From the NCBI RefSeq assembly GCF_030816915.1, contig NZ_JAUSYN010000002.1, positions 3,795,501-3,859,500 of the forward strand: a DNA stretch of 64,000 nucleotides, read 5' to 3'. Shown in pieces: positions 52,253 through 63,218 of this stretch. The notes beneath the pieces are model-generated. The model searched no databases, was not told where the DNA came from, and worked only from the letters and a program-made list of their open reading frames with translations. A program made the position numbers and the translations under genes. This DNA comes from Streptomyces sp. B3I8. GTDB taxonomy: Bacteria > Actinomycetota > Actinomycetes > Streptomycetales > Streptomycetaceae. Numbering within the stretch: position 1 is the first letter of the stretch; every line of letters begins with the position of its first letter.

Positions 52253-53698
52253 TCATGCCGGACCGTGGTCCCCCTCGCCTGCCCCGCCCGTCACTTCGGC
52301 AAGCCTTCGATGTTCGGCGGCCCTGGCCTCGTAGATCTCGGCCATGCGCAAGTGGTACGCCGGATCGTGCTCCTCGTAGACGTCGGGGATGCCGTCCTCG
52401 TCCTCGTCGCGCTCCTCCTCCGCCGACAGGGCCCGGTACTTGGCGTTGCGGATCTTCAACAGTACGGCCGCCAGCACGGCGGCGATCAGCGAGCCGCACA
52501 GCACCGCGGCCTTCGCCTCGTCGGTCAGCACCGGGTCGTCGGTGAACGCGAGTTCGCCGATGAGGAGGGAGACGGTGAAGCCGATGCCGGCCAGCGTGGC
52601 GAGCGCGAAGACGTCCGACCAGGTCAGTTCGTCGCTGAGCGAGGCCCGGGTGAAACGGGCCGTCAGCCAGGTGCCGCCGAAGACGCCGAGCGCCTTTCCG
52701 AGGACGAGGCCGAGCACGACACCGAGCGTCTCCGGTTTCCCGAACACATCTCCGAGCGCGCCGCCGGACAGGGAGACACCCGCGCTGAACAGGGCGAACA
52801 GAGGCACCGCGAGACCGGCGGACAGAGGGTGCACCAGATGTTCGATGCGCTCGCCGGGGGAACGCTCCTCACCCTCGCGGCGGTGGCACCGCAGCATCAG
52901 GCCCATCGCGACACCGGCGATCGTGGCGTGCACGCCGCTGTTGTACATCAGCGCCCAGATCACCACGGCGAGCGGGACGTACACGTACCAGCCCCGTACC
53001 TCTTTGCGCAGCAGCAGCCAGAAGAGGACGAGGCCGGCGACGGCGCCGCCGAGCGCGGCGAAGTTCAGCCCGTCGGTGAAGAAGACCGCGATGATCAGGA
53101 TGGCGAACAGGTCGTCGACGACGGCGAGCGTGAGCAGGAAGGCGCGCAGCGCGGAGGGCAGAGAGGTGCCGATGACCGCGAGGACGGCCAGTGCGAACGC
53201 GATGTCGGTGGCGGTGGGGACCGCCCAGCCGGAGAGCGAGCCGCCGCCGACGAGCGCGGTGAGGGTGTAGACGAGCGCGGGCGCGGCCATTCCGCACAGT
53301 GCGGCCACGACGGGCAGGGCGGCCGCGCGCGGATCCTTGAGGTCCCCGGCGACCAGTTCGCGTTTGAGCTCGACACCGGCGACGAAGAAGAAGACGGCCA
53401 GCAGGCCGTCGGCGGCCCAGTGCGCCACGGAGAGGTGCAGGCCGAGTGCGGAGGGCCCGAAGTGGAAGTGGCTCACGCTTTCGTAGCTGTGGCCGAGACC
53501 GGGCAGATTCGCCCAGATCAGTGCCGCGACCGCGGCGAGAAGGAGGATGACTCCGCCGACGGTCTCGGTGCGCAGGGCCTCGGCGACGTAGTTCCGCTCG
53601 GGCAGCGAGAGACGGCCGAGGAACCTGCGGTCACCGTTGCGGGGCCGGCCGGGCCGAACGGGCTGGTCGGCTGTACGGGGCTTGCGGGGCGGGGCCAC
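52253..53698 (-). CDS. nhaA: Na+/H+ antiporter NhaA
   Basis: A 481-residue antiporter. About twelve helices; the ion-binding Asp pair is in TLAVVDDLFAILIIAVFF. Other marks: FFFVAGVELKRELVAGDL, AVPTATDIAFALAVLAVIG, GIGFTVSLLIGELAF. The last 50 residues are charged (EERDEDEDGIPDVYEEHDPA). GTG at 53698 is preceded by GGAGG 10 bp upstream; the longer frame start is less likely. It follows acs on the same strand after a 350-bp spacer. Confidence 0.95.
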   Translation of the reverse strand: MAPPRKPRTADQPVRPGRPRNGDRRFLGRLSLPERNYVAEALRTETVGGVILLLAAVAALIWANLPGLGHSYESVSHFHFGPSALGLHLSVAHWAADGLLAVFFFVAGVELKRELVAGDLKDPRAAALPVVAALCGMAAPALVYTLTALVGGGSLSGWAVPTATDIAFALAVLAVIGTSLPSALRAFLLTLAVVDDLFAILIIAVFFTDGLNFAALGGAVAGLVLFWLLLRKEVRGWYVYVPLAVVIWALMYNSGVHATIAGVAMGLMLRCHRREGEERSPGERIEHLVHPLSAGLAVPLFALFSAGVSLSGGALGDVFGKPETLGVVLGLVLGKALGVFGGTWLTARFTRASLSDELTWSDVFALATLAGIGFTVSLLIGELAFTDDPVLTDEAKAAVLCGSLIAAVLAAVLLKIRNAKYRALSAEEERDEDEDGIPDVYEEHDPAYHLRMAEIYEARAAEHRRLAEVTGGAGEGDHGPA

Positions 53699-53970
53699 GA
53701 GGGGGACCTCCGGGTGAGTGGGCAGCACGCATTACGTGCCGACCAGACTTCCCGGCGCGCCCGAAAAAACCTTTGCTCTTGTGGAGGGTGTCCCGACAAG
53801 CCTACCCAGGACCCACCCCTTGGGCCACGGTACGGCTCCTGACTCCCGGCTCCCGGGGGCAGATCGGGCGGGTTGAGCAGGGCGAGCAGGCCGGTCAGAA
53901 GGTCCCGGCCGAGGCCGGCGGGCCCCGCTCGGGTGGGGTCCTGGGGCCGGAGCGGACAGGACCGGCCGGG

Positions 53971-54028
53971 GTCGGGGCGGGGCCACCCGGCCCCGACCAG
54001 GTGGACCGGCCCCGACCAGGTGGACCGG
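53971..54028. repeat. Hairpin and 19-bp tandem repeat after acs
   Basis: GTCGGGGC/GCCCCGAC arms (53971-53978 and 53990-53997) form a hairpin, overlapped by two exact copies of a 19-bp unit (53991-54009 and 54010-54028). They lie just past the acs stop and probably terminate it. The rest of 53699-53970 has no gene. Confidence 0.6.
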
Positions 54029-54047
54029 CCCCGACCCCGGCCCCGGA

Positions 54048-56009
54048 TCAGTCCTCCGACGCCGCCGCCGGCAGCTTCGCCTGGATCAGGTCCATCACCG
54101 TCGAATCGGTGAGCGTGGTCACGTCACCGAGCTGACGGTTCTCGGCCACGTCCCGCAGCAGCCGCCGCATGATCTTCCCGGAGCGGGTCTTCGGCAGCTC
54201 CGCCACCGGCAGGATCCGCTTCGGCTTCGCGATCGGCCCCAGGGTCGCGCCCACGTGGTTGCGCAGCTCGCCGACGAGGTTCTCCGTTTCCGCCGCCGTG
54301 CCCCGCAGGATGACGAAGGCGACGATCGCCTGTCCGGTCGTCTCGTCGGCCGCGCCGACCACGGCCGCCTCGGCGACCGACGGGTGCGAGACGAGGGCGG
54401 ACTCGACCTCGGTGGTGGAGATGTTGTGCCCGGAGACCAGCATCACGTCGTCGACGCGGCCCAGCAGCCAGATGTCCCCGTCGTCGTCCTTCTTGGCGCC
54501 GTCACCGGCGAAGTACTTGCCCTCGAAACGGGCCCAGTAGGTGTCGAGGAACCGCTGGTCGTCGCCCCAGATGGTGCGCAGCATGGACGGCCACGGCTCG
54601 GTGAGCACCAGGTAACCGCCGCCGCCGTTGGGCACCTCGTTCGCCTCGTCGTCGACGACCGTCGCGGAGATGCCCGGCAGTGGGCGCTGCGCCGAGCCCG
54701 GCTTGGCGTCGGTCACGCCCGGCAGCGGGGAGATCATGATGCCGCCGGTCTCCGTCTGCCACCAGGTGTCCACGACCGGGGTGCGGTCGCCGCCGATGTG
54801 CTTGCGGTACCAGATCCACGCCTCGGGGTTGATCGGCTCGCCGACCGAGCCCAGGACCCGCAGCGAGGACAGGTCGAACTTCGCGGGGATGTCGTCGCCC
54901 CACTTCATGAACGTTCGGATCGCGGTCGGCGCGGTGTAGAGGATCGACACCTTGTACTTCTGGACGATCTCCCAGAAGCGGCCCTGGTGCGGGGTGTCGG
55001 GCGTGCCCTCGTACATGACCTGCGTCGCGCCGTTGGCCAGCGGACCGTAGACGATGTACGAGTGGCCGGTGACCCAGCCCACGTCGGCCGTGCACCAGTA
55101 CACGTCCGTCTCGGGCTTGAGGTCGAAGACCGACCAGTGCGTGTACGCCACCTGGGTGAGGTAGCCGCCGGAGGTGTGCAGGATGCCCTTCGGGCGGCCC
55201 GTCGTACCTGACGTGTAGAGGATGAACAGCGGGTGTTCGGCCTCGAACGCTTCGGCCGTGTGCTCGGCCGACTGCTTCTGCGTGAGTTCGTGCCACCACA
55301 CGTCACGGCCCTCGGTCCAGGCGACTTCCTGGCCCGTGCGCCGTACGACGACCACGTGCTCCACGGTGGTGCCCTCGCGGCCCACCGCGTCGTCGACCGC
55401 CGGCTTGAGCGCGGAGGGCTTGCCGCGCCGGTAGCCGCCGTCGGCGGTGATGACGACGCGGGCGTCGGCGTCCTCGATACGGGTGGCCAGCGCGTCCGCC
55501 GAGAAGCCGCCGAAGACGACCGAGTGCGCGGCTCCGATGCGGGCGCAGGCCAGCATGGCGATCGCCGTCTCGGGGATCATCGGCATGTAGACGGCGACCC
55601 GGTCGCCCTTGCGCACGCCCAGCTCCAGCAGGGCGTTGGCCGCCCTGGACACCTCGTCCTTGAGCTCCGCGTAGGTGATCGTCCGGCTGTCGCCGGGCTC
55701 GCCCTCGAAGTGGATGGCGACCCGGTCGCCGTTGCCCGCCTCGACGTGCCGGTCCACGCAGTTGTACGCCACGTTCAGTCGGCCGTCCTGGAACCACTTG
55801 GCGAACGGCGGGTTCGACCAGTCCAGCGTCTCGGTCGGCTCGGTGGCCCAGGTCAGCCGACGGGCCTGCTCGGCCCAGAAGCCGAGTCTGTCAGCCTTGG
55901 CCTGTTCATACGCCTCGGCCGTGACGTTGGCGTGCGCGGCGAGTTCTGCGGGAGGCGCGAAGCGACGCTCCTCCTTCAGGAGGTTGGAGAGGGAAGGATT
56001 CTCGCTCAC
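54048..56009 (-). CDS. acs: Acetyl-CoA synthetase
   Basis: A 653-residue AMP-forming ligase making acetyl-CoA from acetate. Motifs: [20 protein letters not shown] (P-loop), [18 protein letters not shown], and the acetylatable Lys region [14 protein letters not shown] near the C-terminus. GTG at 56009 follows a GGAGGAGA site and gives the normal length. Upstream 56010-56273 has no gene and likely holds the promoter. Confidence 0.96.
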   Translation of the reverse strand: MSENPSLSNLLKEERRFAPPAELAAHANVTAEAYEQAKADRLGFWAEQARRLTWATEPTETLDWSNPPFAKWFQDGRLNVAYNCVDRHVEAGNGDRVAIHFEGEPGDSRTITYAELKDEVSRAANALLELGVRKGDRVAVYMPMIPETAIAMLACARIGAAHSVVFGGFSADALATRIEDADARVVITADGGYRRGKPSALKPAVDDAVGREGTTVEHVVVVRRTGQEVAWTEGRDVWWHELTQKQSAEHTAEAFEAEHPLFILYTSGTTGRPKGILHTSGGYLTQVAYTHWSVFDLKPETDVYWCTADVGWVTGHSYIVYGPLANGATQVMYEGTPDTPHQGRFWEIVQKYKVSILYTAPTAIRTFMKWGDDIPAKFDLSSLRVLGSVGEPINPEAWIWYRKHIGGDRTPVVDTWWQTETGGIMISPLPGVTDAKPGSAQRPLPGISATVVDDEANEVPNGGGGYLVLTEPWPSMLRTIWGDDQRFLDTYWARFEGKYFAGDGAKKDDDGDIWLLGRVDDVMLVSGHNISTTEVESALVSHPSVAEAAVVGAADETTGQAIVAFVILRGTAAETENLVGELRNHVGATLGPIAKPKRILPVAELPKTRSGKIMRRLLRDVAENRQLGDVTTLTDSTVMDLIQAKLPAAASED

Positions 56010-56273
56010 TTTCCCATCTCCTCCGTCAGAAGGCCGGCCAGGCTTTTGTTGCTCACGACATCTCCCTTTCCCAGGGTGTCCGTTGTGTCCCAGGCCACAG
56101 CTCATCAGACCGGCACCCCCGATGACAAGGGTCGCCGGACAAATGGTTTAGACCTCTTGTGATGTGCAGGCTATGGCCCGGGTCCGGCTCCCCGGCGCCG
56201 GGCCACACGTTCTCACGGGCGGCGGACGTGATCGGTTCACCAGCGTGGCGGGCCGTGTGCGACCCGCCGCTCC

Positions 56274-58844
56274 TCAGGCCGGCGTGCCCCGGACGGGCCG
56301 CAGGGCCTCCACCCGGGTGAACACCCCCTCCCGCGTCCCGTCCCCCGGCGTGCCGTTCAGCAGGTAGGCCTGTGCTCTGCCCACGTGGAAGTACATGCCC
56401 TGCAGATCGAGCGAGCCCTCGTGCAGGGCGCGGGCCACGCACTCGTGCGCTGCCAGGTGCTCCAGCTGCTGCACCACATTGGTCAGACAGAGCCTTTCGG
56501 CGATGTCGGCGGGCTCCCCGTCGGCGAACCGTGCCCCGGGCCTGTCGCCGGCGGTCATCCGGTGCACGCTCGGCCGCCCGTGCCGCAGCCAGCGCCCGAG
56601 CGGCGTCCGCGCCGCATCTAGTCTGCCCGGCCCATCCGTCCTGCCGGGCCCAACCGGCGGACCGAGCCTGTCCGGCCCACCTGGTCCACCTGGTCCGTCC
56701 GGCCCGTCCGGCCCACTTGAGTTGCCCGGCCAGTCGGCCGCGGTCGTCGGTTCAGCTGTCGCCAGCAGGGCCTGCACCGCCCCGCAGCCCGAGTGCCCGC
56801 AGACCGTGATGGACCGCACCCGCAGCACGTCGACCGCGTACTCGATGGCCGCCGCCACCGAGTCGTCACCGCTCTCCTCGCCGGGCATCGGCACGAGATT
56901 GCCCACGTTGCGCACGACGAACAGGTCGCCGGGACCGCTGGCAGTGATCATCGAGGTGACGACTCTGGAGTCGGAGCAGGTGAGGAAGAGCTGCGACGGG
57001 TTCTGTCCCTCCCGGGCGAGCCGCGCCAGCTCGTCGCGCATCAGGGGCGCGGTGCGGTGCTGGAAGGCGCTGATGCCTCGGGCGAGTTGATACTGCCCGC
57101 TCGTGGGCGGTCGCTCGTCACCGGGCGCCCGTGAGTCGGTCACCCGCTGCCCGTCGACGGAGCGCTGTTCTCCGGCGGACCCGCCGTCCCCGTCCGGCGG
57201 ACCTGTGGGCCGCGTGGCGGACTCCGGGGCGCACTGGTGGTTGCGCCAGGGTGTCCATGGCCCGCAGTGGCAGACCGGTGTCCTGGGGACCGGCTCGGCG
57301 AACCGGGGCCCCGCCCGCCCCGTCAGCTCCACCGAGCCGCCCCGTGCGAGGTGTTGTCTGCGCCAGTCCTGCAGCGCTTCGTAGGCGGCGTGGTCCATGA
57401 AGGAGCCGTCGAGCTCCACGACCGTGTCCGCCCCGGGTGGCACCAGATGCAGGGTCCGGCTGAGTCGGGGCACGGCGAGGAACGTCAACTGTCCGCGGGC
57501 GTGCAGATGATGGACGCCGTCACGCTCCTCGTGGGTGATACGGGTACGGGCCAGCCGGTGCAGGGCGACGGCGACGGCGGCGGCGATGCCGAGGGCTACG
57601 CCCTGCAGGACACCGAGGAGGACGACACCGGCGAGGGTGACCGCGTACACCGGCATCTCGCGGTGACGGGTGACGGTGCGGATGTGGCGTGGCGAAACCA
57701 TCTGGATGCCGACCGCCATGACGAGCGCGGCGAGGGCGGCGAGGGGGATCAGCTGCAGTGCCGGGACCAGGAGCAGCGCGGCGACCACCATCCAGATGCC
57801 GTGCAGCATCGTGGAGTTCCGACTCACCGCGCCCGCGCGCACGTTGGCCGTCGAACGGACGGCGACACCCGCGATCGGCAGTCCGCCGAGTGCGCCGGAC
57901 AGGATGTTGCCGGCGCCCTGTCCGAGCAGTTCCCGGTCGAGGTCGGAGCGGTCCACGTGAGCGTGGGCGCCGGTGCGGGAGGCGACCAGCTTGTCCACCG
58001 CGACCGCGCCCAGCAGCGACTGCACGCTGCACACCAGCGTGATGGTGAGGACGGCGGCGACGAGGCCGGGCACCGGGCCGTCCGGGAACCCGGCCAGTGC
58101 GTGGTTGCGCCAGGAGGGCAGTTCGACCTTGGGCAGGGTGAGCGCGGCCAGCGAGGCGGCCGCGGTGGCCGTGGCCACCGCGACGAGGGGGGCGGGGATG
58201 GTCCGCAGCAGGCGTCCGGTGCGGCCCGGAAGGCGTGGCCAGAGCAGCAGCAGCCCCAAGGTGAGGACGCTCGTCGACAACGCGGCAGTATCGAGGTGCG
58301 CGACCTGGCCGGGCAGTGCGCGCAGGTTGTCCGGCACGGCGCTCTGCGGGGTGCCGCCGAGCACGATGTGCACCTGGGCGACGGCGATGGTCACCCCGAT
58401 GCCGGCGAGCATGCCGTGCACGATCGCGGGACTGACCGCGAGTGCCGTACGGGCCACACGCAGGCAGCCGAGGAGGAGCTGGGCGCAGCCGGCAAGGACA
58501 GTGATCGCGCAGGTGGCGCGCCATCCGTAGCGCTGGATGAGGTCGGCGGTGACCACGGTGAGCCCGGCGGCGGGACCGCTGACCTGCAGCGGGGAGCCGC
58601 CGAGCCGACCGGTGACGAGGCCGCCGACGGCCGCGGCCACCAGGCCGGCCTGCAGGGGCGCGTCGGTGGCGAGGGCGATGCCCAGGGACAGCGGGAGTGC
58701 GATCAGGAAGACCGCGATCGATGCCGACAGATCGGCGCCGGCGATGCGGAACCGGCGGCGTGGCGCGGGCGGGGGGCTGTGTGGTGGGTGGGTGCGCCTG
58801 GTGTGGCTCGGATCGGTGGCGTGAGTGGGCAGGCAGGCTGACAC
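56274..58844 (-). CDS. SulP transporter fused to beta-carbonic anhydrase
   Basis: An 856-residue fusion. The N-terminal SulP transporter has ten or more helices ([39 protein letters not shown]) and a degenerate STAS-like region ([20 protein letters not shown]). A beta-carbonic anhydrase follows with zinc ligands in [11 protein letters not shown] and [14 protein letters not shown] Gly/Pro/Asp repeat insert ([20 protein letters not shown]) interrupts the anhydrase. Such fusions move bicarbonate and hydrate CO2. GTG at 58844 has a GAGGAGA site; longer starts lack one. Confidence 0.93.
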   Translation of the reverse strand: MSACLPTHATDPSHTRRTHPPHSPPPAPRRRFRIAGADLSASIAVFLIALPLSLGIALATDAPLQAGLVAAAVGGLVTGRLGGSPLQVSGPAAGLTVVTADLIQRYGWRATCAITVLAGCAQLLLGCLRVARTALAVSPAIVHGMLAGIGVTIAVAQVHIVLGGTPQSAVPDNLRALPGQVAHLDTAALSTSVLTLGLLLLWPRLPGRTGRLLRTIPAPLVAVATATAAASLAALTLPKVELPSWRNHALAGFPDGPVPGLVAAVLTITLVCSVQSLLGAVAVDKLVASRTGAHAHVDRSDLDRELLGQGAGNILSGALGGLPIAGVAVRSTANVRAGAVSRNSTMLHGIWMVVAALLLVPALQLIPLAALAALVMAVGIQMVSPRHIRTVTRHREMPVYAVTLAGVVLLGVLQGVALGIAAAVAVALHRLARTRITHEERDGVHHLHARGQLTFLAVPRLSRTLHLVPPGADTVVELDGSFMDHAAYEALQDWRRQHLARGGSVELTGRAGPRFAEPVPRTPVCHCGPWTPWRNHQCAPESATRPTGPPDGDGGSAGEQRSVDGQRVTDSRAPGDERPPTSGQYQLARGISAFQHRTAPLMRDELARLAREGQNPSQLFLTCSDSRVVTSMITASGPGDLFVVRNVGNLVPMPGEESGDDSVAAAIEYAVDVLRVRSITVCGHSGCGAVQALLATAEPTTAADWPGNSSGPDGPDGPGGPGGPDRLGPPVGPGRTDGPGRLDAARTPLGRWLRHGRPSVHRMTAGDRPGARFADGEPADIAERLCLTNVVQQLEHLAAHECVARALHEGSLDLQGMYFHVGRAQAYLLNGTPGDGTREGVFTRVEALRPVRGTPA

Positions 58845-59150
58845 GGGTGTCGTCTCCTCTGGAGGCACGGCTGGCAGCGATGGGTACTGCATTGCCAAGA
58901 TTCGGCAAATCAAAAGTAATGCAAAGTAAAAAAGAGAGTAGCTGGAATCCGAGCAAGTGGCGCAATAAGTCACTCTTGCGGGTTAGTCAGTAATTTCATC
59001 GGCTTGTCATACAAATTCCTTCGAAGTCGCGTGCGACCTTGACCGGGCTGTTCGCGTGCGCGGTTTTCGTCCCGTACGGCGGCCCGCCGGACGGGCTCCG
59101 CGGCACGCCCGACCGGCCTTGCCCCGAACGAAGGAAGAAGGTGGGCGGAG
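58845..59150. promoter_or_regulatory. Divergent promoter region, A/T-rich core
   Basis: The spacer between the SulP fusion and the lipoprotein gene has an unusually A/T-rich patch near 58908-58940 (AAGTAATGCAAAGTAAAAAA), rare in this genome, consistent with a promoter for one or both genes. No gene is seen. Confidence 0.45.
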
Positions 59151-60488
59151 ATGGCCGCCACCCAGAAGATCGCCGCAGGCGTCGCACTCGCCGCGGCCTG
59201 TGCCACCGCGGTCGCCGGCTGCGCGACCGACACCACTCACGCCCCGCCCGGGGAACACGCCTCCGGCGCCCCTGGGCGTTCCGGTGTACCCGGCGGCAAG
59301 CAGGGCGCCGGTGCGCCGGCCGCTCCGGGCAGCGTGTTCCGCCCCCTCGGCGACGGCTCCACCGCGTACACGGGTGCGCAGCCCCACCTGCCCAGACCCG
59401 AGCGGCTGAAGCCCGGCCAGCAGCCCCCGCAGTTCGTTGTCTTCTCCTGGGACGGCGCGGGAGAGGACAGCCAGAAGCTGTTCTCGCGCTTCCGTCAGGT
59501 CGCCAAGGACAACGACGCGACCATGACCTTCTTCCTCAGCGGGGTCTACATGCTCCCCGAGGAGAAACGCGACCTGTACCGGCCGCCGCAGCACGCGCCC
59601 GGCCGTTCGGACATCGGCTTCAACGACGAGCAGGGCATCCGGGACACCGCCACCCAGGCGCGTCTGGCGTGGCTGGAGGGCAATGAGATCGGGACCCATT
59701 TCAACGGACACTTCTGCGGGCCCGACGGCGGGGGCGGCAAGTGGTCGGTCGACGAATGGAAGTCCGAGATCACCCAGGCCAAGTCGTTCGTGAAGTCCTG
59801 GAAGACCAATGCCCCCGGCCTGAAGAACCTGCCTCCGCTGCCCTTCGACTACGACAAGGAGCTCATCGGCGGGCGCACGCCCTGTCTGGAGGGTCAGAAG
59901 AACTTCGTCAAGGCGGCCCGCGACCTGGGCTTCCGGTACGACAGTTCCGGCGTGAACGAACAGGTGTGGCCCGCCAAGAAGGAAGGTCTCTGGGACCTGT
60001 CCATGCAACTCGTGCCTTTCCCCGGGCACTCGTACCAGCAGCTCACCATGGACTACAACTTCATGGTCAACCAGTCGGGCACTCGCACCCAGGGCGACCC
60101 CGGCAAGCGGGAGATGTGGGGCGACCAGATGCGCGACGGCCTCCTGCAGGGCTTCGACCGCGTCTATCACGGCAACCGCGCGCCCCTGATCATCGGCAAC
60201 CACTTCGAGTCCTGGAACGGCGGTACCTATATGCGCGCCGTCCAGGAGGTCGTCGAAAGCGTGTGCAACAAGCCTGAGGTGCGCTGCGTCTCCTTCCGTC
60301 AACTGGCCGACTGGCTGGACGCTCAGGACCCGCGGGTCCTCGCCGAACTGCGCGGCCTGAAGGTGGGCGAGGCCCCGAAGGCGGGATGGGCCTCCTTCCT
60401 GTCGGACCGGTCGGCCCCGGCACCGAAGGGGGTGCCCGGGGCACCGGCGGAGAGAGCTGAGAAGGGCGAGCGCAGCAGCAAGGGCTAG
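59151..60488 (+). CDS. Lipoprotein with polysaccharide-deacetylase-like domain
   Basis: A 445-residue secreted lipoprotein. A signal peptide ends in the lipobox TAVAGC at residue 24. After a Gly/Ala/Pro linker comes a domain with NodB-like marks: FVVFSWDGAGED, ATMTFFLSGVYML, GNEIGTHFNGHF (metal His pair), and LIIGNHFESWNGG. The usual second Asp (DD) is replaced by DG, so catalysis is uncertain. Streptomyces homologues are uncharacterised. It probably acts on the cell surface. Confidence 0.85.
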   Translation: MAATQKIAAGVALAAACATAVAGCATDTTHAPPGEHASGAPGRSGVPGGKQGAGAPAAPGSVFRPLGDGSTAYTGAQPHLPRPERLKPGQQPPQFVVFSWDGAGEDSQKLFSRFRQVAKDNDATMTFFLSGVYMLPEEKRDLYRPPQHAPGRSDIGFNDEQGIRDTATQARLAWLEGNEIGTHFNGHFCGPDGGGGKWSVDEWKSEITQAKSFVKSWKTNAPGLKNLPPLPFDYDKELIGGRTPCLEGQKNFVKAARDLGFRYDSSGVNEQVWPAKKEGLWDLSMQLVPFPGHSYQQLTMDYNFMVNQSGTRTQGDPGKREMWGDQMRDGLLQGFDRVYHGNRAPLIIGNHFESWNGGTYMRAVQEVVESVCNKPEVRCVSFRQLADWLDAQDPRVLAELRGLKVGEAPKAGWASFLSDRSAPAPKGVPGAPAERAEKGERSSKG

Positions 60489-60577
60489 GCGGGCGCCGCA
60501 TCACCGGGCCGGGCGCCCGGACGTGAAGAAGGACACTCCCGCACGTCCGGGCGGTCCGGGTGCGTAGGGTCGTACTC

Positions 60578-61399
60578 ATGAGTACGACAGGTGCGACCGC
60601 CGATCCGCTCGCCGCCCTCGCGACGCTGCCCGGCGTGCCCGAGGCCGTGGAATCCGTGCGCAAGGCAGTGGACCGGGTCTACGGACACCGGATCATGCGG
60701 CGCCGCAGCAACGAGATCACCTCCGAGGCCGCACTGCGCGGTGCCCGTGGCTCGGCGGCGCTGTCCGGCGCCGACTGGGCGCTCGAGGAAGTACGCCGTC
60801 GCACCGACTTCGGCGACGGCGACGCCCGTACGGTCGGTGCGGCGCTGCGGCTGACCGCGGAGGCCGGGCAGCTGCTGTCCATCTGGAGGCAGTCCCCCCT
60901 GAGGGTGCTGGCGCGGTTGCACCTGGTGGCGGCAGCGAGCGAGGAGGACGAGGTCGGACGTCCCCGTCGGGACGGCGAGCCGGTCCACGAGCCGCTCGTC
61001 GAACTGCCGCTCCCGGGTGCCGCCGAGGTCTCGGGCCGTCTGGACGGTCTCTCCGAGCTGGTCATCGCGGGCGGTTCGGCGCCCGCCCTGGTGACCGCGG
61101 CCGTCGTGCACGGCGAGCTGGTTGCCCTGCGGCCGTTCGGCTCGTACAACGGTGTCGTCGCGCGCGCGGCGGAGCGCCTCGTACTGGTCGGCAGCGGCCT
61201 GGATCCCAAGGCGGTGTGCCCCTCGGAGGCGGGCCACGCCGAGCTGGGCCGGGCGGCGTACGTCGCCGCCCTGGAGGGATACGTCAGCGGCACCCCGGAG
61301 GGCATGGTCGCTTGGATCACCCACTGCGGCCGGGCCGTCGAGCTGGGCGCCCGGGAGTCGACGGCGGTGTGCGAGGCACTCCAGCGCGGGGCAGCGTGA
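60578..61399 (+). CDS. Fic-like protein with degenerate motif
   Basis: A 273-residue helical protein often annotated as oxidoreductase. A Fic-type fold is suggested by VVHGELVALRPFGSYNGVVA RAAERLVLVG, matching HPFxxGNGRxxR with the His replaced by Arg and GNGR by YNGV. N-terminal RGARGSAALSGADWALEEVR may be the inhibitory-helix region. With these changes AMP transfer is doubtful. ATG 60578. A short hairpin (61451-61473) ends the transcript. Confidence 0.65.
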   Translation: MSTTGATADPLAALATLPGVPEAVESVRKAVDRVYGHRIMRRRSNEITSEAALRGARGSAALSGADWALEEVRRRTDFGDGDARTVGAALRLTAEAGQLLSIWRQSPLRVLARLHLVAAASEEDEVGRPRRDGEPVHEPLVELPLPGAAEVSGRLDGLSELVIAGGSAPALVTAAVVHGELVALRPFGSYNGVVARAAERLVLVGSGLDPKAVCPSEAGHAELGRAAYVAALEGYVSGTPEGMVAWITHCGRAVELGARESTAVCEALQRGAA

Positions 61400-61450
61400 C
61401 GCCACGTACGGCGCGCAGGAATGTGCGTGCTCGTACGGGCACAAGAATGC

Positions 61451-61473
61451 GGCGGTACGACAATCGTACCGCC
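61451..61473 (+). terminator. Terminator after the Fic-like gene
   Basis: GGCGGTACGA-CAA-TCGTACCGCC, a perfect 10-bp stem. The remaining 61474-61860 between convergent genes holds no gene. Confidence 0.7.
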
Positions 61474-61860
61474 GCTGGCATGGGCGCCGGGTTACCAAGC
61501 GTCCTCGATATGTTGCCCATCAGGTCGGGTACTTCGCCCGTCACCTGGTGCGGCTGGCCCGTAATCGACGGGTCGACGTCGCGTGGGTGCCCGGTGTCCA
61601 TGCGCGGTCCGTGGGACCAACAGCGTTACAAAAGGGGATCCTCGCGGATGTCCTTCGGTCTCGCGGTCCGTTGATTCCTTTGTACTCCTGGACCCGGACA
61701 AGGGGAAGTGGAGCCCGCGCTTCTTTACTTTTGTCGTCAAAAGCTCATGAATCGGGCGTGCGGCGATGAGGGGGCGGTGAGTGGAGGAGGGCTTGGCCGG
61801 CGGACGGGCCGCCAGGCGGACGGGCCGATGCCGGGCGGAGACCGGTGTTCCGCCGAGGCG

Positions 61861-62694
61861 TCAGGCGGTTGCCGCGCGCCGCCTGCTGGCGTACCAGACA
61901 AGTCCCGCCGTGGCCGCCGCCGCTCCCACCGCGGCCATCGCCACGAGAGCCGGCCGTGGCGGCACCGAGAACCCGGGCAGCCGTTGCTTGAGTCGTACCG
62001 GTCGGTGGAAGTCGAGCACCGGCCAGCCGCGGGCGACGGCCTCGCGGCGCAGCGCCCGGTCGGGGTTGACGGCGTGCGGGTGTCCGACGGACTCCAGCAT
62101 CGGGACATCGGTCGCGGAGTCGCTGTACGCGTAGCAGCGGGCGAGGTCGTACCCCTCGGAGGCGGCCAGTTCGCGCACCGCTTCCGCCTTGGTCGGTCCG
62201 TACGCGTAGTACTCCACCTCGCCGGTGAAGCAGCCGTCGTCGCCCACCACCATCCGGGTCGCCACGACCCGGTCCGCGCCGAGCAGTTCCCCGATGGGTT
62301 CGACCACTTCGGCACCGGAGGTGGAGACGATGACGACATCGCGTCCGGCGGTGTGGTGCGCCTCGATCAGGGACGCGGCCTCGTCGTAGATGATCGGGTC
62401 GATGAGGTCGTGCAGCGTCTCGGCGACGATCTCCTTCACCTGCTGGACGTTCCAGCCCCGGCAGAGCGCGGACAGGTACTGCCGCATGCGCTCCATCTGG
62501 TCGTGGTCCGCGCCGCCGGCCAGGAAGACGAACTGGGCATAGGCGGTACGCAGGACGGCCCGGCGGTTGATCAGGCCGCCTTGGTAGAACGACTTGCTGA
62601 ACGTGAGCGTGCTCGACTTCGCAATGACCGTCTTGTCCAGGTCAAAGAAGGCCGCTGTGCGGGGCGAGGAGTGCTTTTCCACGGGCCCGAGCAT
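61861..62694 (-). CDS. HAD-IB family hydrolase
   Basis: A 277-residue phosphatase-like protein. Motif I FFDLDKTVIAKSS (DxDxT), motif II VIVSTSGAEVVEPI, the Lys in GPTKAEAV, and motif III YAYSDSATDVPML. C-terminal transmembrane helix (ALVAMAAVGAAAATAGLVWY) anchors it, catalytic part inside. SerB-like HAD-IB enzymes dephosphorylate small molecules or act in lipid synthesis. It is divergent from the Ssd/CpaE-type gene. Confidence 0.92.
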   Translation of the reverse strand: MLGPVEKHSSPRTAAFFDLDKTVIAKSSTLTFSKSFYQGGLINRRAVLRTAYAQFVFLAGGADHDQMERMRQYLSALCRGWNVQQVKEIVAETLHDLIDPIIYDEAASLIEAHHTAGRDVVIVSTSGAEVVEPIGELLGADRVVATRMVVGDDGCFTGEVEYYAYGPTKAEAVRELAASEGYDLARCYAYSDSATDVPMLESVGHPHAVNPDRALRREAVARGWPVLDFHRPVRLKQRLPGFSVPPRPALVAMAAVGAAAATAGLVWYASRRRAATA

Positions 62695-62797
62695 ATGCGC
62701 CCACCATTCGGGCTAGCGCGGGGCGCGGCTGGTTTGCCTGAGAGGGGCTTCGGGTACACCATGGAAGTCACGGATCGTTCGCGACCGTGCTAACCCG

Positions 62798-62865
62798 GCC
62801 CGACTCCTCCCCCCCCGAGTCGGCCGTGGAGACGACCCCCGCTCTCCCCCCCGGCGGGGGTCGTC
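62798..62865. other. Two successive hairpins in a divergent spacer
   Basis: CGACTC/GAGTCG arms with flanking pairs (about 62798-62823), then a 12-bp perfect stem (62831-62842 and 62854-62865), followed by a TTTTC run. Terminator-like structures between divergent genes imply a short transcript or an attenuator. The rest of 62695-63218 is more A/T-rich and probably promoter DNA. Confidence 0.5.
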
Positions 62866-63218
62866 GCATGTCCGGATGGGTTTTCTCGTTCCGAGCCCGG
62901 TTGATGCAACGGCCCTGCGTGGAACCGGGGGTTATTTGTCATGGGCATGACTTGCTACTCAGGGTAGTCATGGTGTAGCGGTATGACAGTCGTACGCCGT
63001 TCACCGATATGGGTGAGCGCGATATCCACAATCGCCGAGTTGTCCACCGTTTTGGACCAAGATCCACACGATTTCGGGGAGCGCCACATCGTGTTTCCAG
63101 CGCGTCCACTCGCGGCGAGTTCGGCGGAGTTCATGGCCGGTTGTCGTTTGTCGGACGCAATGGCCGGTTCGTATCGGCTGTTCGCCGTGAGAACCCGACG
63201 ACGAAGGGGCTGGAGACC

